This document shows positions 1 through 12,200 of a DNA stretch of 64,000 nt, one piece after another; position 1 is the stretch's first letter, and the number at the start of each line of letters is the position of its first letter. The stretch lies in contig NW_027478160.1 of the NCBI RefSeq assembly GCF_051020975.1, positions 17,010,001-17,074,000 of the forward strand, given 5' to 3'. Below the pieces are notes generated by a model. That model was not told the origin of the DNA, did no database searches, and saw only the letters and a list, made by a program, of their open reading frames with translations. This stretch comes from Osmia lignaria lignaria (Eukaryota; Arthropoda; Insecta; Hymenoptera; Megachilidae). A program made the position numbers and the translations under genes.

Positions 1-322
1 CCGAAGCCGCACCAACATAATAGAGATACAGAAACACCGTGGCCCCTTTCTTCGAGATAACTCTGCACTAGTGCGAGCCGCAAATGCCACTTCCAGCTTA
101 GCTGTGCAGAAGAAGAACAACAAGAAGAAGAAATATCTCGAAATATGTCCGACAGGCCCCTTCCCTTGAGATAAATCTGCAAATATCTCGGAAACGAAGC
201 GAGCTATGGCGAAATGTTAAGAGACCTTTTTTGTAGAGAATTAAGTTTCCTACTTTTTATCTTCTATGATATTTTTTGATCAGATGCGTAGTTCTCTAAA
301 TATATCAAGATATTTAAAAGTT
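1..322 (+). repeat. Reference monomer and its landmarks
   Basis: This is the first full copy, used here as a ruler. G+C is about 40% (128 of 322 counted). Landmarks by monomer position: 41-67 and 155-181, two related 27-bp segments; 62-68 and 104-110, a 7-bp inverted repeat; about 69-83, the main variable site (actagtgcgagccg or actattgcgagctg); about 109-131, a GAA/CAA triplet tract; 131-140 and 181-190, two copies of AAATATCTCG; 227-232 and 272-277, T6 runs; 277-282, TGATCA; 284-315, the second linked variable block. This copy carries private changes (gtccgacag for gtccgtcag, cttctatg for gttctatg, ctctaaatat for ctcgagatat). Confidence 0.9.
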
Positions 323-452
323 CCGAAGCCGCACCAACATAATAGAGATACAGAAACACCGTGGCCCCTCTCTTTGAGATAACTCTGCACTATTGCGAGC
401 TGCAAATGCCACTACCAGCTTAGCTGTGCAGAGGAAGAACAACAAGAAGAAG

Positions 453-637
453 AAATATCTCGAAATATGTCCGTCAGGCCAGTTCCTTTGAGCTGAATCT
501 GCAAATATCTCGGAAACGAAGCGAGCTATGGCAAAATGTTAAGAGACGTTTTTTGTAGAGAATTATGTTTCCTACAATTTATGTTCTATGATATTTTTTG
601 ATCAGAAGCGTAGTTTTCGAGATATATCGAGATATTT
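453..637. repeat. AAATATCTCG motif: two direct copies and one inverted copy per monomer
   Basis: AAATATCTCG occurs at 453-462 and 503-512, and its reverse complement CGAGATATTT at 628-637. These are equivalent to monomer positions 131-140, 181-190 and 306-315. The two direct copies are conserved in nearly every monomer. The inverted copy is intact only in monomers with the gaagcg state and reads caagatattt in the gatgcg state. Just upstream, cgagatat occurs again, 11 bp before the inverted copy. A repeated 10-bp word in fixed positions could be a protein-binding site or simply a relic of internal duplication. No function can be assigned from sequence alone. Confidence 0.6.
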
Positions 638-705
638 AAAAGTTCCGATGCCGCACCAACATAATAGGGATACAGAAACACCGTGGCCCCTTTCTTTGAG
701 ATAAC

Positions 706-754
706 TCTGCACTAGTGCGAGCCGCAAATGCCACTTCCAGCTTAGCTGTGCAGA
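706..754. repeat. Short inverted repeat with 35-bp loop
   Basis: TCTGCAC at 706-712 is the exact reverse complement of GTGCAGA at 748-754 in the third monomer, and the pair is kept in most copies. A hairpin or cruciform with a 7-bp stem is possible on paper. Some monomers break it (tctgcag near 14,880, for example), so there is no sign that pairing is selected. Confidence 0.45.
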
Positions 755-776
755 AGAAGAACAACAAGAAGAAGAA
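753..776 (+). repeat. GAA/CAA triplet tract inside each monomer
   Basis: A purine-rich run of GAA, CAA and GAA triplets is present in every copy at monomer positions of about 109-131; this is the example from the third monomer. It is a microsatellite-like tract, and length changes in the array concentrate here. The 3-bp deletion that defines the 319-bp monomers (gcagaagaacaacaag instead of gcagaagaagaacaac) and the single-base insertion near 20,085 both fall in it, which fits replication slippage. On the minus strand it would read as a serine/cysteine run, which I regard as incidental. Confidence 0.8.
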
Positions 777-3700
777 ATATCTCGAAATATGTCCGTCAGG
801 CCCCTTCCCTTGAGATAAATCTGCACATATCTCGGAAACGAAGCGAGCTATGTCAAAATGTTAAGAGACCTTTTTTGTAGAGAATTATGTTTTCTACAAT
901 TTATGTTCTATGATATTTTTTGATCAGAAGCGTAGTTTTCGAGATATATCGAGATATTTAAAAGTTCCGAAGCCGCACCAACATAATAGAGATACAGAAA
1001 CACCGTGGCCCCTTTCTTTGAGATAACTCTGCACTAGTGCGAGCTGCAAATGCCACTTCCAGCTTAGCTGTGCAGAAGAAGAACAACAAGAAGAAGAAAT
1101 ATCTCGAAATATGTCCGTCAGGCCCCTTCCTTTGAGATAAATCTGCAAATATCTCGGAAACGAAGCGAGCTATGGCAAAATGTTAAGAGACCTTTTTTGT
1201 AGAGAATTAAGTTTCCTACTTTTTATGTTCTATGATATTTTTTGATCAGATGCGTAGTTCTCGAGATATATCAAGATATTTAAAAGTTCCGAAGCCGCAC
1301 CAACATAATAGAGATACAGAAACACCGTGGCCCCTTTCTTTGAGATAACTCTGCACTAGTGCGAGCCGCAAATGCCACTTCCAGCTTAGCTGTGCAGAAG
1401 AAGAACAACAAGAAGAAGAAATATCTCGAAATATGTCCTTCAGGCCCCTTCCCTTGAGATAAATCTGCAAATATCTCGGAAACGAAGCGAGCTATGGCAA
1501 AATGTTAAGAGACCTTTTTTGTAGAGAATTAAGTTTCCTACTTTTTATGTTCTATGATATTTTTTGATCAGATGCGTAGTTCTCGAGATATATCAAGATA
1601 TTTAAAAGTTCCGAAGCCGCACCAACATAATAGAGATACAGAAACACCGTGGCCCCTTTCTTTGAGATAACTCTGCACTATTGCGAGCTGCAAATGCCAC
1701 TTCCAGCTTAGCTGTGCAGAGGAAGAACAACAAGAAGAAGAAATATCTCGAAATATGTCCGTCAGGCCAGTTCCTTTGAGCTGAATCTGCAAATATCTCG
1801 GAAACAAAGCGAGCTATGGCAAAATGTTAAGAGACGTTTTTTGTAGAGAATTATGTTTCCTACAATTTATGTTCTATGATATTTTTTGATCAGAAGCGTA
1901 GTTTTCGAGATATATCGAGATATTTAAAAGTTCCGAAGCCGCACCAACATAATAGAGATACAGAAACAGCGTGGCCCCTTTCTTTGGGATAACTCTGCAC
2001 TAGTGCGAGCCGCAAATGCCACTTCCAGCTTAGCTGTGCAGAAGAAGAACAACAAGAAGAAGAAATATCTCGAAATATGTCCGTCAGGCCCCTTCCTTTG
2101 AGATAAATCTGCAAATATCTCGGAAACGAAGCGAGCTATGGCAAAATGTTAAGAGACCTTTTTTGTAGAGAATTAAGTTTCCTACTTTTTATGTTCTATG
2201 ATATTTTTTGATCAGATGCGTAGTTCTCGAGATATATCAAGATATTTGAAAGTTCCGAAGCCGCACCAACAGAATAGAGATACAGAAACACCGTGGCCCC
2301 TTTCTTTGAGATAACTCTGCACTAGTGCGAGCCGCAAATGCCACTTCCAGCTTAGCTGTGCAGAAGAAGAACAACAAGAAGAAGAAATATCTCGAAATAT
2401 GTCCGTCAGGCCCCTTCCCTTGAGATAAATCTGCAAATATCTCGGAAACGAAGCGAGCTATGGCAAAATGTTAAGAGACCTTTTCTGTAGAGAATTATGT
2501 TTCCTACAATTTATGTTCTATGATATTTTTTGATCAGAAGCGTAGTTTTCGAGATATATCGAGATATTTAAAAGTTCCGAAGCCGCACGAACATAATAGA
2601 GATACAGAAACACCTTGGCCCCTTTCTTTGAGATAACTCTGCACTAGTGCGAGCTGCAAATGACACTTCCAGCTTAGCTGTGCAGAAGAAGAACAACAAG
2701 AAGAAGAAATATCTCGAAATATGTCCGTCAGGCCCCTTCCCTTGAGATAAATCTGCAAATATCTCGGAAACGAAGCGAGCTATGGCAAAATGTTAAGAGA
2801 CCTTTTTTGTAGAGAATTAAGTTTCCTACTTTTTATGTTCTATGATATTTTTTGATCAGATGCGTAGTTCTCGAGATATATCAAGATATTTAAAAGTTCC
2901 GAAGCCGCACCAACATAATAGAGATACAGAAACACCGTGGCCCCTTTCTTTGAGATAACTCTGCACTATTGCGAGCTGCAAATGCCACTTCCAGCTTAGC
3001 TGTGCAGAGGAAGAACAACAAGAAGAAGAAATATCTCGAAATATGTCCGTCAGGCCAGTTCCTTTGAGCTGAATCTGCAAATATCTCGGAAACGAAGCGA
3101 GCTGTGGCAAAATGTTAAGAGACCGTTGTTCTAGAGAATTAAGTTTCCTACTTTTTATGTTCTATGATATTTTTTGATCAGACGCGTAGTTCTCGAGATA
3201 CATCAAGATATTTAAAAGTTCCGAAGCCGCACCAACATAATAGAGATACAGAAACACCGTGGCCCCTTTCTTTGAGATAACTCTGCACTATTGCGAGCTG
3301 CAAATGCCACTTCCAGCTTAGCTGTGCAGAAGAAGAACAACAAGAAGAAGAAATATCTCGAAATATGTCCGTCAGGCCCCTTCCCTTGAGATAAATGTGC
3401 AAATATCTCGGAAACGAAGAGAGCTATGGCAAAATATTAAGAGACCTTTTTTGTAGAGAATTATGTTTCCCACAATTTATGTTCTATGATATTTTTTGAT
3501 CAGAAGCGTAGTTTTCGAGATATATCGAGATATTTAAAAGTTCCGAAGCCGCACCAACATAATAGAGATACAGAAACACCGTGGCCCCTTTCTTTGAGAT
3601 AACTCTGCACTAGTGCGAGCTGCAAATGCCACTTCCAGCTTAGCTGTGCAGAAGAAGAACAACAAGAAGAATAAATATCTCGAAATATGTCCGTCAGGCC

Positions 3701-5109
3701 CCTTCCCTTGAGATAAATCTGCAAATATCTCGGAAACGAAGAGAGCTATGGCAAAATGTTAAGAGACCTTTTTTGTAGAGAATTATGTTTCCTACAATTT
3801 ATGTTCTATGATATTTTTTGATCAGAAGCGTAGTTTTCGAGATATATCGAGATATTTAAAAGTTCCGAAGCCGCACCAACATAATAGAGATACAGAAACA
3901 CCGTGGCCCCTTTCTTTGAGATAACTCTGCACTAGTGCGAGCCGCAAATGCCACTTCCAGCTTAGCTGTGCAGAGGAAGAACAACAAGAAGAAGAAATAT
4001 CTCGAAATATGTCCGTCAGGCCAGTTCCTTTGAGCTGAATCTGCAAATATCTCGGAAACGAAGCGAGCTATGGCAAAATGTTAAGAGACCTTTTTTGTAG
4101 AGAATTAAGTTTCCTACTTTTTATGTTCGATGATATTTTTTGATCAGATGCGTAGTTCTCGAGATATATCAAGATATTTAAAAGTTCCGAAGCTGCACCA
4201 ACATAATAGAGGTACAGAAACACCGTGCCCTCTTTCTTTGAGATAACACTGCACTATTGCGAGCTGCAAATGCCACTTCGAGCTTAGCTGTGCAGAAGAA
4301 GAACAACAAGAAGAAGAAATATCTCGAAATATGTCCGTCAGACCCCTTCCCTTGAGATGAATCTGCAAATATCTCGGAAACGAAGCGAGCTATGGCAAAA
4401 TGTTAAGAGACCTTTTTTGTAGAGAATTAAGTTTCCTACTTTTTATGTTCTATGATATTTTTTGATCAGAAGCGTAGTTTTCGAGATATATCGAGATATT
4501 TAAAAGTTCCGAAGCCGCACCAACATAATAGAGATACAGAAACACCGCGGCCCCTTTCTTTGAGATAACTCTGCACTAGTGCGAGCCGCAAATGCCACTT
4601 CCAGCTTAGCTGTGCAGAAGAAGAACAACAAGAAGAAGAAATATCTCGAAATATGTCCGTCAGGCCCCTTCCCTTGAGATAAATCTGCAAATATCTCGGA
4701 AACGAAGAGAGCTATGGCAAAATGTTAAGAGACCTTTTTTGTAGAGAATTATGTTTCCTACAATTTATGTTCTATGATATTTTTTGATCAGAAGCGTAGT
4801 TTTCGAGATATATCGAGATATTTAAAAGTTCCGAAGCCGCACCAACATAATACAGATACAGATACACCGTGGCCCCTTTCTTTGAGATAACTCTGCACTA
4901 GTGCGAGCTGCAAATGCCACTTCCAGCTTAGCTGTGCAGAAGAAGAACAACAAGAAGAAGAAATATCTCGAAATATGTCCGTCAGGCCCCTTCCCTTGAG
5001 ATAAATCTGCAAATATCTCGGAAACGAAGAGAGCTATGGCAAAATGTTAAGAGACCTTTTTTGTAGAGAATTATGTTTCCTACAATTTATGTTCTATGAT
5101 ATTTTTTGA

Positions 5110-8100
5110 TCAGAAGCGTAGTTTTCGAGATATATCGAGATATTTAAAAGTTCCGAAGCCGCACCAACATAATAGAGATACAGAAACACCGTGGCCCCTT
5201 TCTTTGAGATAACTCTGCACTAGTGCGAGCCGCAAATGCCACTTCCAGCTTAGCTGTGCAGAAGAAGAACAACAAGAAGAAGAAATATCTCGAAATATGT
5301 CCGTCAGGCCCCTTCCGTTGAGATAAATATGCAAATATCTCGGAAACGAAGCGAGCTATGGCAAAATGTTAAGAGACCTTTTTTGTAGAGAATTAAGTTT
5401 CCTACTTTTTATGTTCTATGATATTTTTTGATCAGAAGCGTAGTTTTCGAGATATATCGAGATATTTAAAAGTTCCGAAGCCGCACCAACATAATAGAGA
5501 TACAGAAACACCGTGGCCCCTTTCTTTGAGATAACTCTGCACTAGTGCGAGCCGCAAATGCCACTTCCAGCTTAGCTGTGCAGAAGAAGAACAACAAGAA
5601 GAAGAAATATCTCGAAATATGTCCGTCAGGCCCCTTCCCTTGAGATAAATCTGCAAATATCTCGGAAACGAAGCGAGCTATGGCAAAATGTTAAGAGACC
5701 TTTTTTGTAGAGAATTAAGTTTCCTACTTTTTATGTTCTATGATATTTTTTGATCAGACGCGTAGTTCTCGAGATATATCAAGATATTTAAAAGTTCCGA
5801 AGCCGCACCAACATAATAGAGATACAGAAACACCGTGGCCCCTTTCTTTGAGATAACTCTGCACTATTGCGAGCTGCAAATGCCACTTCCAGCTTAGCTG
5901 TGCAGAAGAAGAACAACAAGAAGGAGAAATATCTCGAAATATGTCCGTCAGGCCCCTTCCCTTGAGATAAATCTGCAAATATCTCGGAAACGAAGAGAGC
6001 TATGGCAAAATGTTAAGAGACCTTTTTTGTAGAGAATTATGTTTCCTACAATTTATGTTCTATGATATTTTTTGATCAGAAGCGTAGTTTTCGAGATATA
6101 TCGAGATATTTAAAAGTTCCGAAGCCGCACCAACATAATAGAGATACAGAAACACCGTGGCCCCTTTCTTTGAGATAACTCTGCACTAGTGCGAGCCGCA
6201 AATGCCAGTTCCAGCTTAGCTGTGCAGAAGAACAACAACAAGAAGAAGAAATATCTCGAAATATGTCCGCCAGGCCCCTTCCCTTGAGATATATCTGCAA
6301 ATATCTCGGAAACGAAGCGAGCTATGGCAAAATGTTAAGAGACCTTTTTTGTAGAGAATTAAGTTTCCTACTTTTTATGTTCTATGATATTTTTTGATCA
6401 GATGCGTAGTTCTCGAGATATATCAAGATATTTAAAAGTTCCGAAGCCGCACCAACATAATAGAGATACAGAAACACCGTGGCCCCTTTCTTTGAGATAA
6501 CTCTGCACTATTGCGAGCTGCAAATGCCACTTCCAGCTTAGCTGTGCAGAGTAAGAACAACAAGAAGAAGAAATATCTCGAAATATGTCCGTCAGGCCAG
6601 TTCCTTTGAGCTGAATCTGCAAATATCTCGGAAACGAAGCGAGCTATGGCAAAATGTTAAGAGACCGTTTTTGTAGAGAATTAAGTTTCCTACTTTTTAT
6701 GTTCTATGATATTTTTTGATCAGATGCGTAGTTCTCGAGATATATCAAGATATTTAAAAGTTCCGAAGCCGCACCAACATAATAGAGATACAGAAACACC
6801 GTGGCCCCTTTCTTTGAGATAACTCTGCACTAGTGCGAGCCGCAAATGCCACTTCCAGCTTAGCTGTGCAGAAGAAGAACAACAAGAAGAAGAAATATCT
6901 CGAAATATGTCCGTCAGGCCCCTTCCCTTGAGATATATCTGCAAATATCTCGGAAACGAAGCGAGCTATGGCAAAATGTTAAGAGACCTTTTTTGTAGAG
7001 AATTAAGTTTCCTACTTTTTATGTTCTATGATATTTTTTGATCAGATGCGTAGTTCTCGAGATATATCAAGATATTTAAAAGTTCCGAAGCCGCACCAAC
7101 ATAATAGAGATACAGAAACACCGTGGCCCCTTTCTTTGAGATAACTCTGCACTAGTGCGAGCCGCAAATGCCACTTCCAGCTTAGCTGTGCAGAAGAAGA
7201 ACAACAAGAAGAAGAAATATCTCGAAATATGTCCGTCAGGCCCCTTCCCTTGAGATAAATCTGCAAATATCTCGGAAACGAAGAGAGCTATGGCAAAATG
7301 TTAAGAGACCTTTTTTGTAGAGAATTATGTTACCTACAATTTATGTTCTATGATATTTTTTGATCAGAAGCGTAGTTTTCGAGATATATCGAGATATTTA
7401 AAAGTTCCGAAGCCGCACCAACATAATAGAGATACAGAAACACCGTGGCCCCTTTCTTTGAGATAACTCTGCACTAGTGCGAGCCGCAAATGCCACTTCC
7501 AGCTTAGCTGTGCAGAAGAAGAACAACAAGAAGAAGAAATATCTCGAAATATGTCCGTCAGGCCCCTTCCGTTGAGATAAATATGCAAATATCTCGGAAA
7601 CGAAGCGAGCTATGGCAAAATGTTAAGAGACCTTTTTTGTAGAGAATTAAGTTTCCTACTTTTTATGTTCTATGATATTTTTTGATCAGACGCGTAGTTC
7701 TCGAGATATATCAAGATATTTAAAAGTTCCGAAGCCGCACCAACATAATAGAGATACAGAAACACCGTGGCCCCTTTCTTTGAGATAACTCTGCACTATT
7801 GCGAGCTGCAAATGCCACTTCCAGCTTAGCTGTGCAGAAGAAGAACAACAAGAAGGAGAAATATCTCGAAATATGTCCGTCAGGCCCCTTCCCTTGAGAT
7901 AAATCTGCAAATATCTCGGAAACGAAGAGAGCTATGGCAAAATGTTAAGAGACCTTTTTTGTAGAGAATTATGTTTCCTACAATTTATGTTCTATGATAT
8001 TTTTTGATCAGAAGCGTAGTTTTCGAGATATATCGAGATATTTAAAAGTTCCGAAGCCGCACCAACATAATAGAGATACAGAAACACCGTGGCCCCTTTC

Positions 8101-9295
8101 TTTGAGATAACTCTGCACTAGTGCGAGCCGCAAATGCCAGTTCCAGCTTAGCTGTGCAGAAGAACAACAACAAGAAGAAGAAATATCTCGAAATATGTCC
8201 GCCAGGCCCCTTCCCTTGAGATAAATCTGCAAATATCTCGGAAACGAAGCGAGCTATGGCAAAATGTTAAGAGACCTTTTTTGTAGAGAATTAAGTTTCC
8301 TACTTTTTATGTTCTATGATATTTTTTGATCAGATGCGTAGTTCTCGAGATATATCAAGATATTTAAAAGTTCCGCGGCCGCACCAACATAATAGAGATA
8401 CAGAAACACCGTGGCCCCTTTCTTTGAGATAACTCTGCACTAGTGCGAGCCGCAAATGCCACTTCCAGCTTAGCTGTGCAGAAGAAGAACAACAAGAAGA
8501 AGAAATATCTCGAAATATGTCCGTCAGGCCCCTTCCCTTGAGATATATCTGCAAATATCTCGGAAACGAAGCGAGCTATGGCAAAATGTTAAGAGACCTT
8601 TTTTGTAGAGAATTAAGTTTCCTACTTTTTATGTTCTATGATATTTTTTGATCAGATGCGTAGTTCTCGAGATATATCAAGATATTTAAAAGTTCCGAAG
8701 CCGCACCAACATAATAGAGATACAGAAACACCGTGGCCCCTTTCTTTGAGATAACTCTGCACTATTGCGAGCTGCAAATGCCACTTCCAGCTTAGCTGTG
8801 CAGAGTAAGAACAACAAGAAGAAGAAATATCTCGAAATATGTCCGTCAGGCCAGTTCCTTTGAGCTGAATCTGCAAATATCTCGGAAACGAAGCGAGCTA
8901 TGGCAAAATGTTAAGAGACCGTTTTTGTAGAGAATTAAGTTTCCTACTTTTTATGTTCTATGATATTTTTTGATCAGATGCGTAGTTCTCGAGATATATC
9001 AAGATATTTAAAAGTTCCGAAGCCGCACCAACATAATAGAGATACAGAAACACCGTGGCCCCTTTCTTTGAGATAACTCTGCACTAGTGCGAGCCGCAAA
9101 TGCCACTTCCAGCTTAGCTGTGCAGAAGAAGAACAACAAGAAGAAGAAATATCTCGAAATATGTCCGTCAGGCCCCTTCCCTTGAGATATATCTGCAAAT
9201 ATCTCGGAAACGAAGCGAGCTATGGCAAAATGTTAAGAGACCTTTTTTGTAGAGAATTATGTTTCCTACAATTTATGTTCTATGATATTTTTTGA
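5110..9295 (+). repeat. Rearranged 7-monomer duplication
   Basis: Distinctive monomers recur in the same order. The copy at 5110 (ccgttgagataaatatgc) matches 7364; 5754 (aaggagaaatatc, gacgcgtag) matches 7686; 6076 (gccagttcc, aagaacaacaac, gtccgccag) matches 8008; 6398 (cagagtaagaac) matches 8652; and 6720 matches 8974. Offsets are 2,254 bp (seven monomers) at the outside and 1,932 bp (six) in the middle. So, relative to the first copy, the second has lost the equivalent of the monomer at 5432 and gained the one at 8330. This is the pattern left by unequal exchange between misaligned monomers. Confidence 0.8.
8373..8382. other. Private G/C-rich mutation creating a NotI and a SacII site
   Basis: At the usual ttccgaagccgcacc this monomer reads ttccgcggccgcacc, which creates CCGCGG (8373-8378) and GCGGCCGC (8375-8382). 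I saw no other GCGGCCGC in the window. CCGCGG also occurs at 4545-4550 and 45,763-45,768 from a different change (caccgcggcccc). The site is useful as a physical landmark in an otherwise repetitive region. Confidence 0.85.
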
Positions 9296-12200
9296 TCAGA
9301 AGCGTAGTTTTCGAGATATATCGTGATATTTAAAAGTTCCGAAGCCGCACCAACATAATAGAGATACAGAAACACCGTGGCCCCTTTCTTTGAGATAACT
9401 CTGCACTAGTGCGAGCCGCAAATGCCACTTCCAGCTTAGCTGTGCAGAAGAAGAACAACAAGAAGAAGAAATATCTCGAAATATGTCCGTCAGGCCCCTT
9501 CCCTTGAGATAAATATGCAAATATCTCGGAAACGAAGCGAGCTATGGCAAAATGTTAAGAGACCTTTTTTGTAGAGAATTAAGTTTCCTACTTTTTATGT
9601 TCTATGATATTTTTTGATCAGATGCGTAGTTCTCGAGATATATCAAGATATTTAAAAGTTCCGAAGCCGCACCAACATAATAGAGATACAGAAACACCGT
9701 GGCCCCTTTCTTTGAGATAACTCTGCACTATTGCGAGCTGCAAATGCCACTTCAAGCTTAGCTGTGCAGAGGAAGAACAACAAGAAGAAGAAATATCTCG
9801 AAATATGTCCGTCAGGCCAGTTCCTTTGAGCTGAATCTGCAAATATCTCGGAAACGAAGCGAGCTATGGCAAAATGTTAAGAGACCTTTTTTATAGAGAA
9901 TTAAGTTTCCTACCTTTTATGTTCTATGATATTTTTTGATCAGATGCGTAGTTCTCGAGATATATCAAGATATTTAAAAGTTCCGAAGCCGCACCAACAT
10001 AATAGAGATACAGAAACACCGTGGCCCCTTTCTTTGAGATAACTCTGCACTATTGCGAGCTGTAAATGCCACTTCCAGCTTAGCTGTGCAGAAGAAGAAC
10101 AACAAGAAGAAGAAATATCTCGAAATATGTCCGTCAGGCCCCTTCCCTTGAGATATATCTGCACATATCTCGGAAACGAAGCGAGCTATGGCAAAATGTT
10201 AAGAGACCTTTTTTGTAGAGAATTATGTTTCCTACAATTTATGTTCTATGATATTTTTTGATCAGAAGCGTAGTTTTCGAGATATATCGAGATATTTAAA
10301 AGTTCCGAAGGCGCACCAACATAATAGAGATACAGAAACACCGTGGCCCCTTTCTTTGAGATAACTCTGCACTAGTGCGAGCCGCAAATGCCACTTCCAG
10401 CTTAGCTGTGCAGAAGAAGAACAACAAGAAGAAGAAATATCTCGAAATATGTCCGTCAGGCCCCTTCCCTTGAGATAAATCTGCAAATATCTCGGAAACG
10501 AAGCGAGCTATGGCAAAATGTTAAGAGACCTTTTTTGTAGAGAATTAAGTTTCCTACTTTTTATGTTCTATGATATTTTTTGATCAGATGCGTAGTTCTC
10601 GAGATATATCAAGATATTTAAAAGTTCCGAAGCCGCACCAACATAATAGAGATACAGAAACACCGTGGCCCCTTTCTTTGAGATAACTCTGCACTATTGC
10701 GAGCTGGAAATGCCACTTCCAGTTTAGCTGTGCAGAAGAAGAACAACAAGAAGAAGAAATATCTCGAAATATGTCCGTTAGGCCCCTTCCCTTGAGATGA
10801 ATCTGCAAATATCTCGGAAACGAAGCGAGCTATGGCAAAATGTTAAGAGACCTTTTTTGTAGAGAATTAAGTTTCCTACTTTTTATGTTCTATGATATTT
10901 TTTGATCCGAAGCGTAGTTTTCGAGATATATCGAGATATTTAAAAGTTCCGAAGCCGCACCAACATAATAGAGATACAGAAACACCGTGGCCCCTTTCTT
11001 TGAGATAACTCTGCACTAGTGCGAGCCGCAAATGCCACTTCCAGCTTAGCTGTGCAGAAGAAGAACAACAAGAAGAAGAAATATCTCGAAATATGTCCGT
11101 CAGGCCCCTTCCCTTGAGATAAATATGCAAATATCTCGGAAACGAAGCGAGCTATGGCAAAATGTTAAGAGACCTTTTTTGTAGAGAATTAAGTTTCCTA
11201 CTTTTTATGTTCTATGATATTTTTTGATCAGATGCGTAGTTCTCGAGATATATCAAGATATTTAAAAGTTCCGAAGCCGCACCAACATAATAGAGATACA
11301 GAAACACCGTGGCCCCTTTCTTTGAGATAACTCTGCACTAGTGCGAGCCGCAAATGCCACTTCCAGCTTAGCTGTGCAGAAGAAGAACAACAAGAAGAAG
11401 AAATATCTCGAAATATGTCCGTCAGGCCCCTTCCCTTGAGATAAATCTGCAAATATCTCGGAAACGAAGCGAGCTATGGCAAAATGTTAAGAGACCTTTT
11501 TTGTAGAGAATTAAGTTTCCTACTTTTTATGTTCTATGATATTTTTTGATCAGATGCGTAGTTCTCGAGATATATCAAGATATTTAAAAGTTCCGAAGCC
11601 GCACCAACATAATAGAGATACAGAAACACCGTGGCCCCTTTCTTTGAGATAACTCTGCACTAGTGCGAGCCGCAAATGCCACTTCCAGCTTAGCTGTGCA
11701 GAAGAAGAACAACAAGAAGAAGAAATATCTCGAAATATCTCCGTCAGGCCCCTTCCCTTGAGATATATCTGCAAATATCTCGGAAACGAAGCGAGCTATG
11801 GCAAAATGTTAAGAGACCTTTTTTGTAGAGAATTATGTTGCCTACAATTTATGTTCTATGATATTTTTTGATCAGAAGCGTAGTTTTCGAGATATATCGT
11901 GATATTTAAAAGTTCCGAAGCCGCACCAACATAATAGAGATACAGAAACACCGTGGCCCCTTTCTTTGAGATAACTCTGCACTATTGCGAGCTGCAAATG
12001 CCACTTCCAGCTTAGCTGTGCAGAGGAAGAACAACAAGAAGAAGAAATATCTCGAAATATGTCCGTCAGGCCAGTTCCTTTGAGCTGAATCTGCAAATAT
12101 CTCGGAAACGAAGCGAGCTGTGGCAAAATGTTAAGAGACCGTTTTTGTAGAGAATTAAGTTTCCTACTTTTTATGTTCTATGATATTTTTTGGTCAGATG

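Larger units (their letters stand above)
685..825 (+). repeat. Internal 27-bp subrepeat pair within the monomer (offset 114 bp)
   Basis: Within the third monomer, 685-711 and 799-825 match at 24 of 27 positions. Both read ggcccctt, then a variable trinucleotide region, then ttgagataa and tctgca. The same pair is present in most monomers. Weaker similarity continues downstream, where gcgagc followed by gcaaatg after the first copy resembles gcgagctatggcaaaatg after the second, with about 14 extra bases (including atatctcggaaac) in the second. I infer that the 322-bp monomer arose partly by duplication of a shorter unit of roughly 115-130 bp, followed by divergence. Confidence 0.75.
280..5109 (+). 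repeat. Mixed block; ccagttcctttgagctg variant at 4-monomer spacing at its start
   Basis: Monomers edged at TGA|TCA positions 280, 1568 and 2856 carry the linked changes gcagaggaag and ccagttcctttgagctg. These are 1,288 bp (four monomers) apart, then the variant recurs at 3822 after only three. This suggests a decayed four-monomer higher-order unit, but intervening monomers do not match cleanly one to one. The monomer at 4144 carries a rare combination (gaagctgcacc, gaggtacag, cttcgagctt, preceded by gttcgatgat) seen again only near 14.1 and 15.7 kb. Confidence 0.5.

Noticed and set aside
221..240. T6 runs as intrinsic or Pol III terminators
   Set aside because: No stable G/C stem precedes the run, and the T6 is a regular part of every monomer with no transcription unit to end.
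315..340. Pol III B-box or tRNA-derived SINE origin (agttccgaagcc)
   Set aside because: The match to GGTTCGANNCC needs an inserted base, no A-box lies at the right distance, and a T6 run falls between the candidate elements.
602..826. Minus-strand open frame of 74 codons, present in nearly every monomer
   Set aside because: It starts at TTG (GTG in this copy), not ATG. It has no initiator ATG, recurs only because the DNA recurs, carries amplified stop mutations, and cannot run across monomers because 322 is not a multiple of 3. The 84- and 94-codon versions come from loss of the gatcag stop or the ctatgg stop. Not annotated as CDS.
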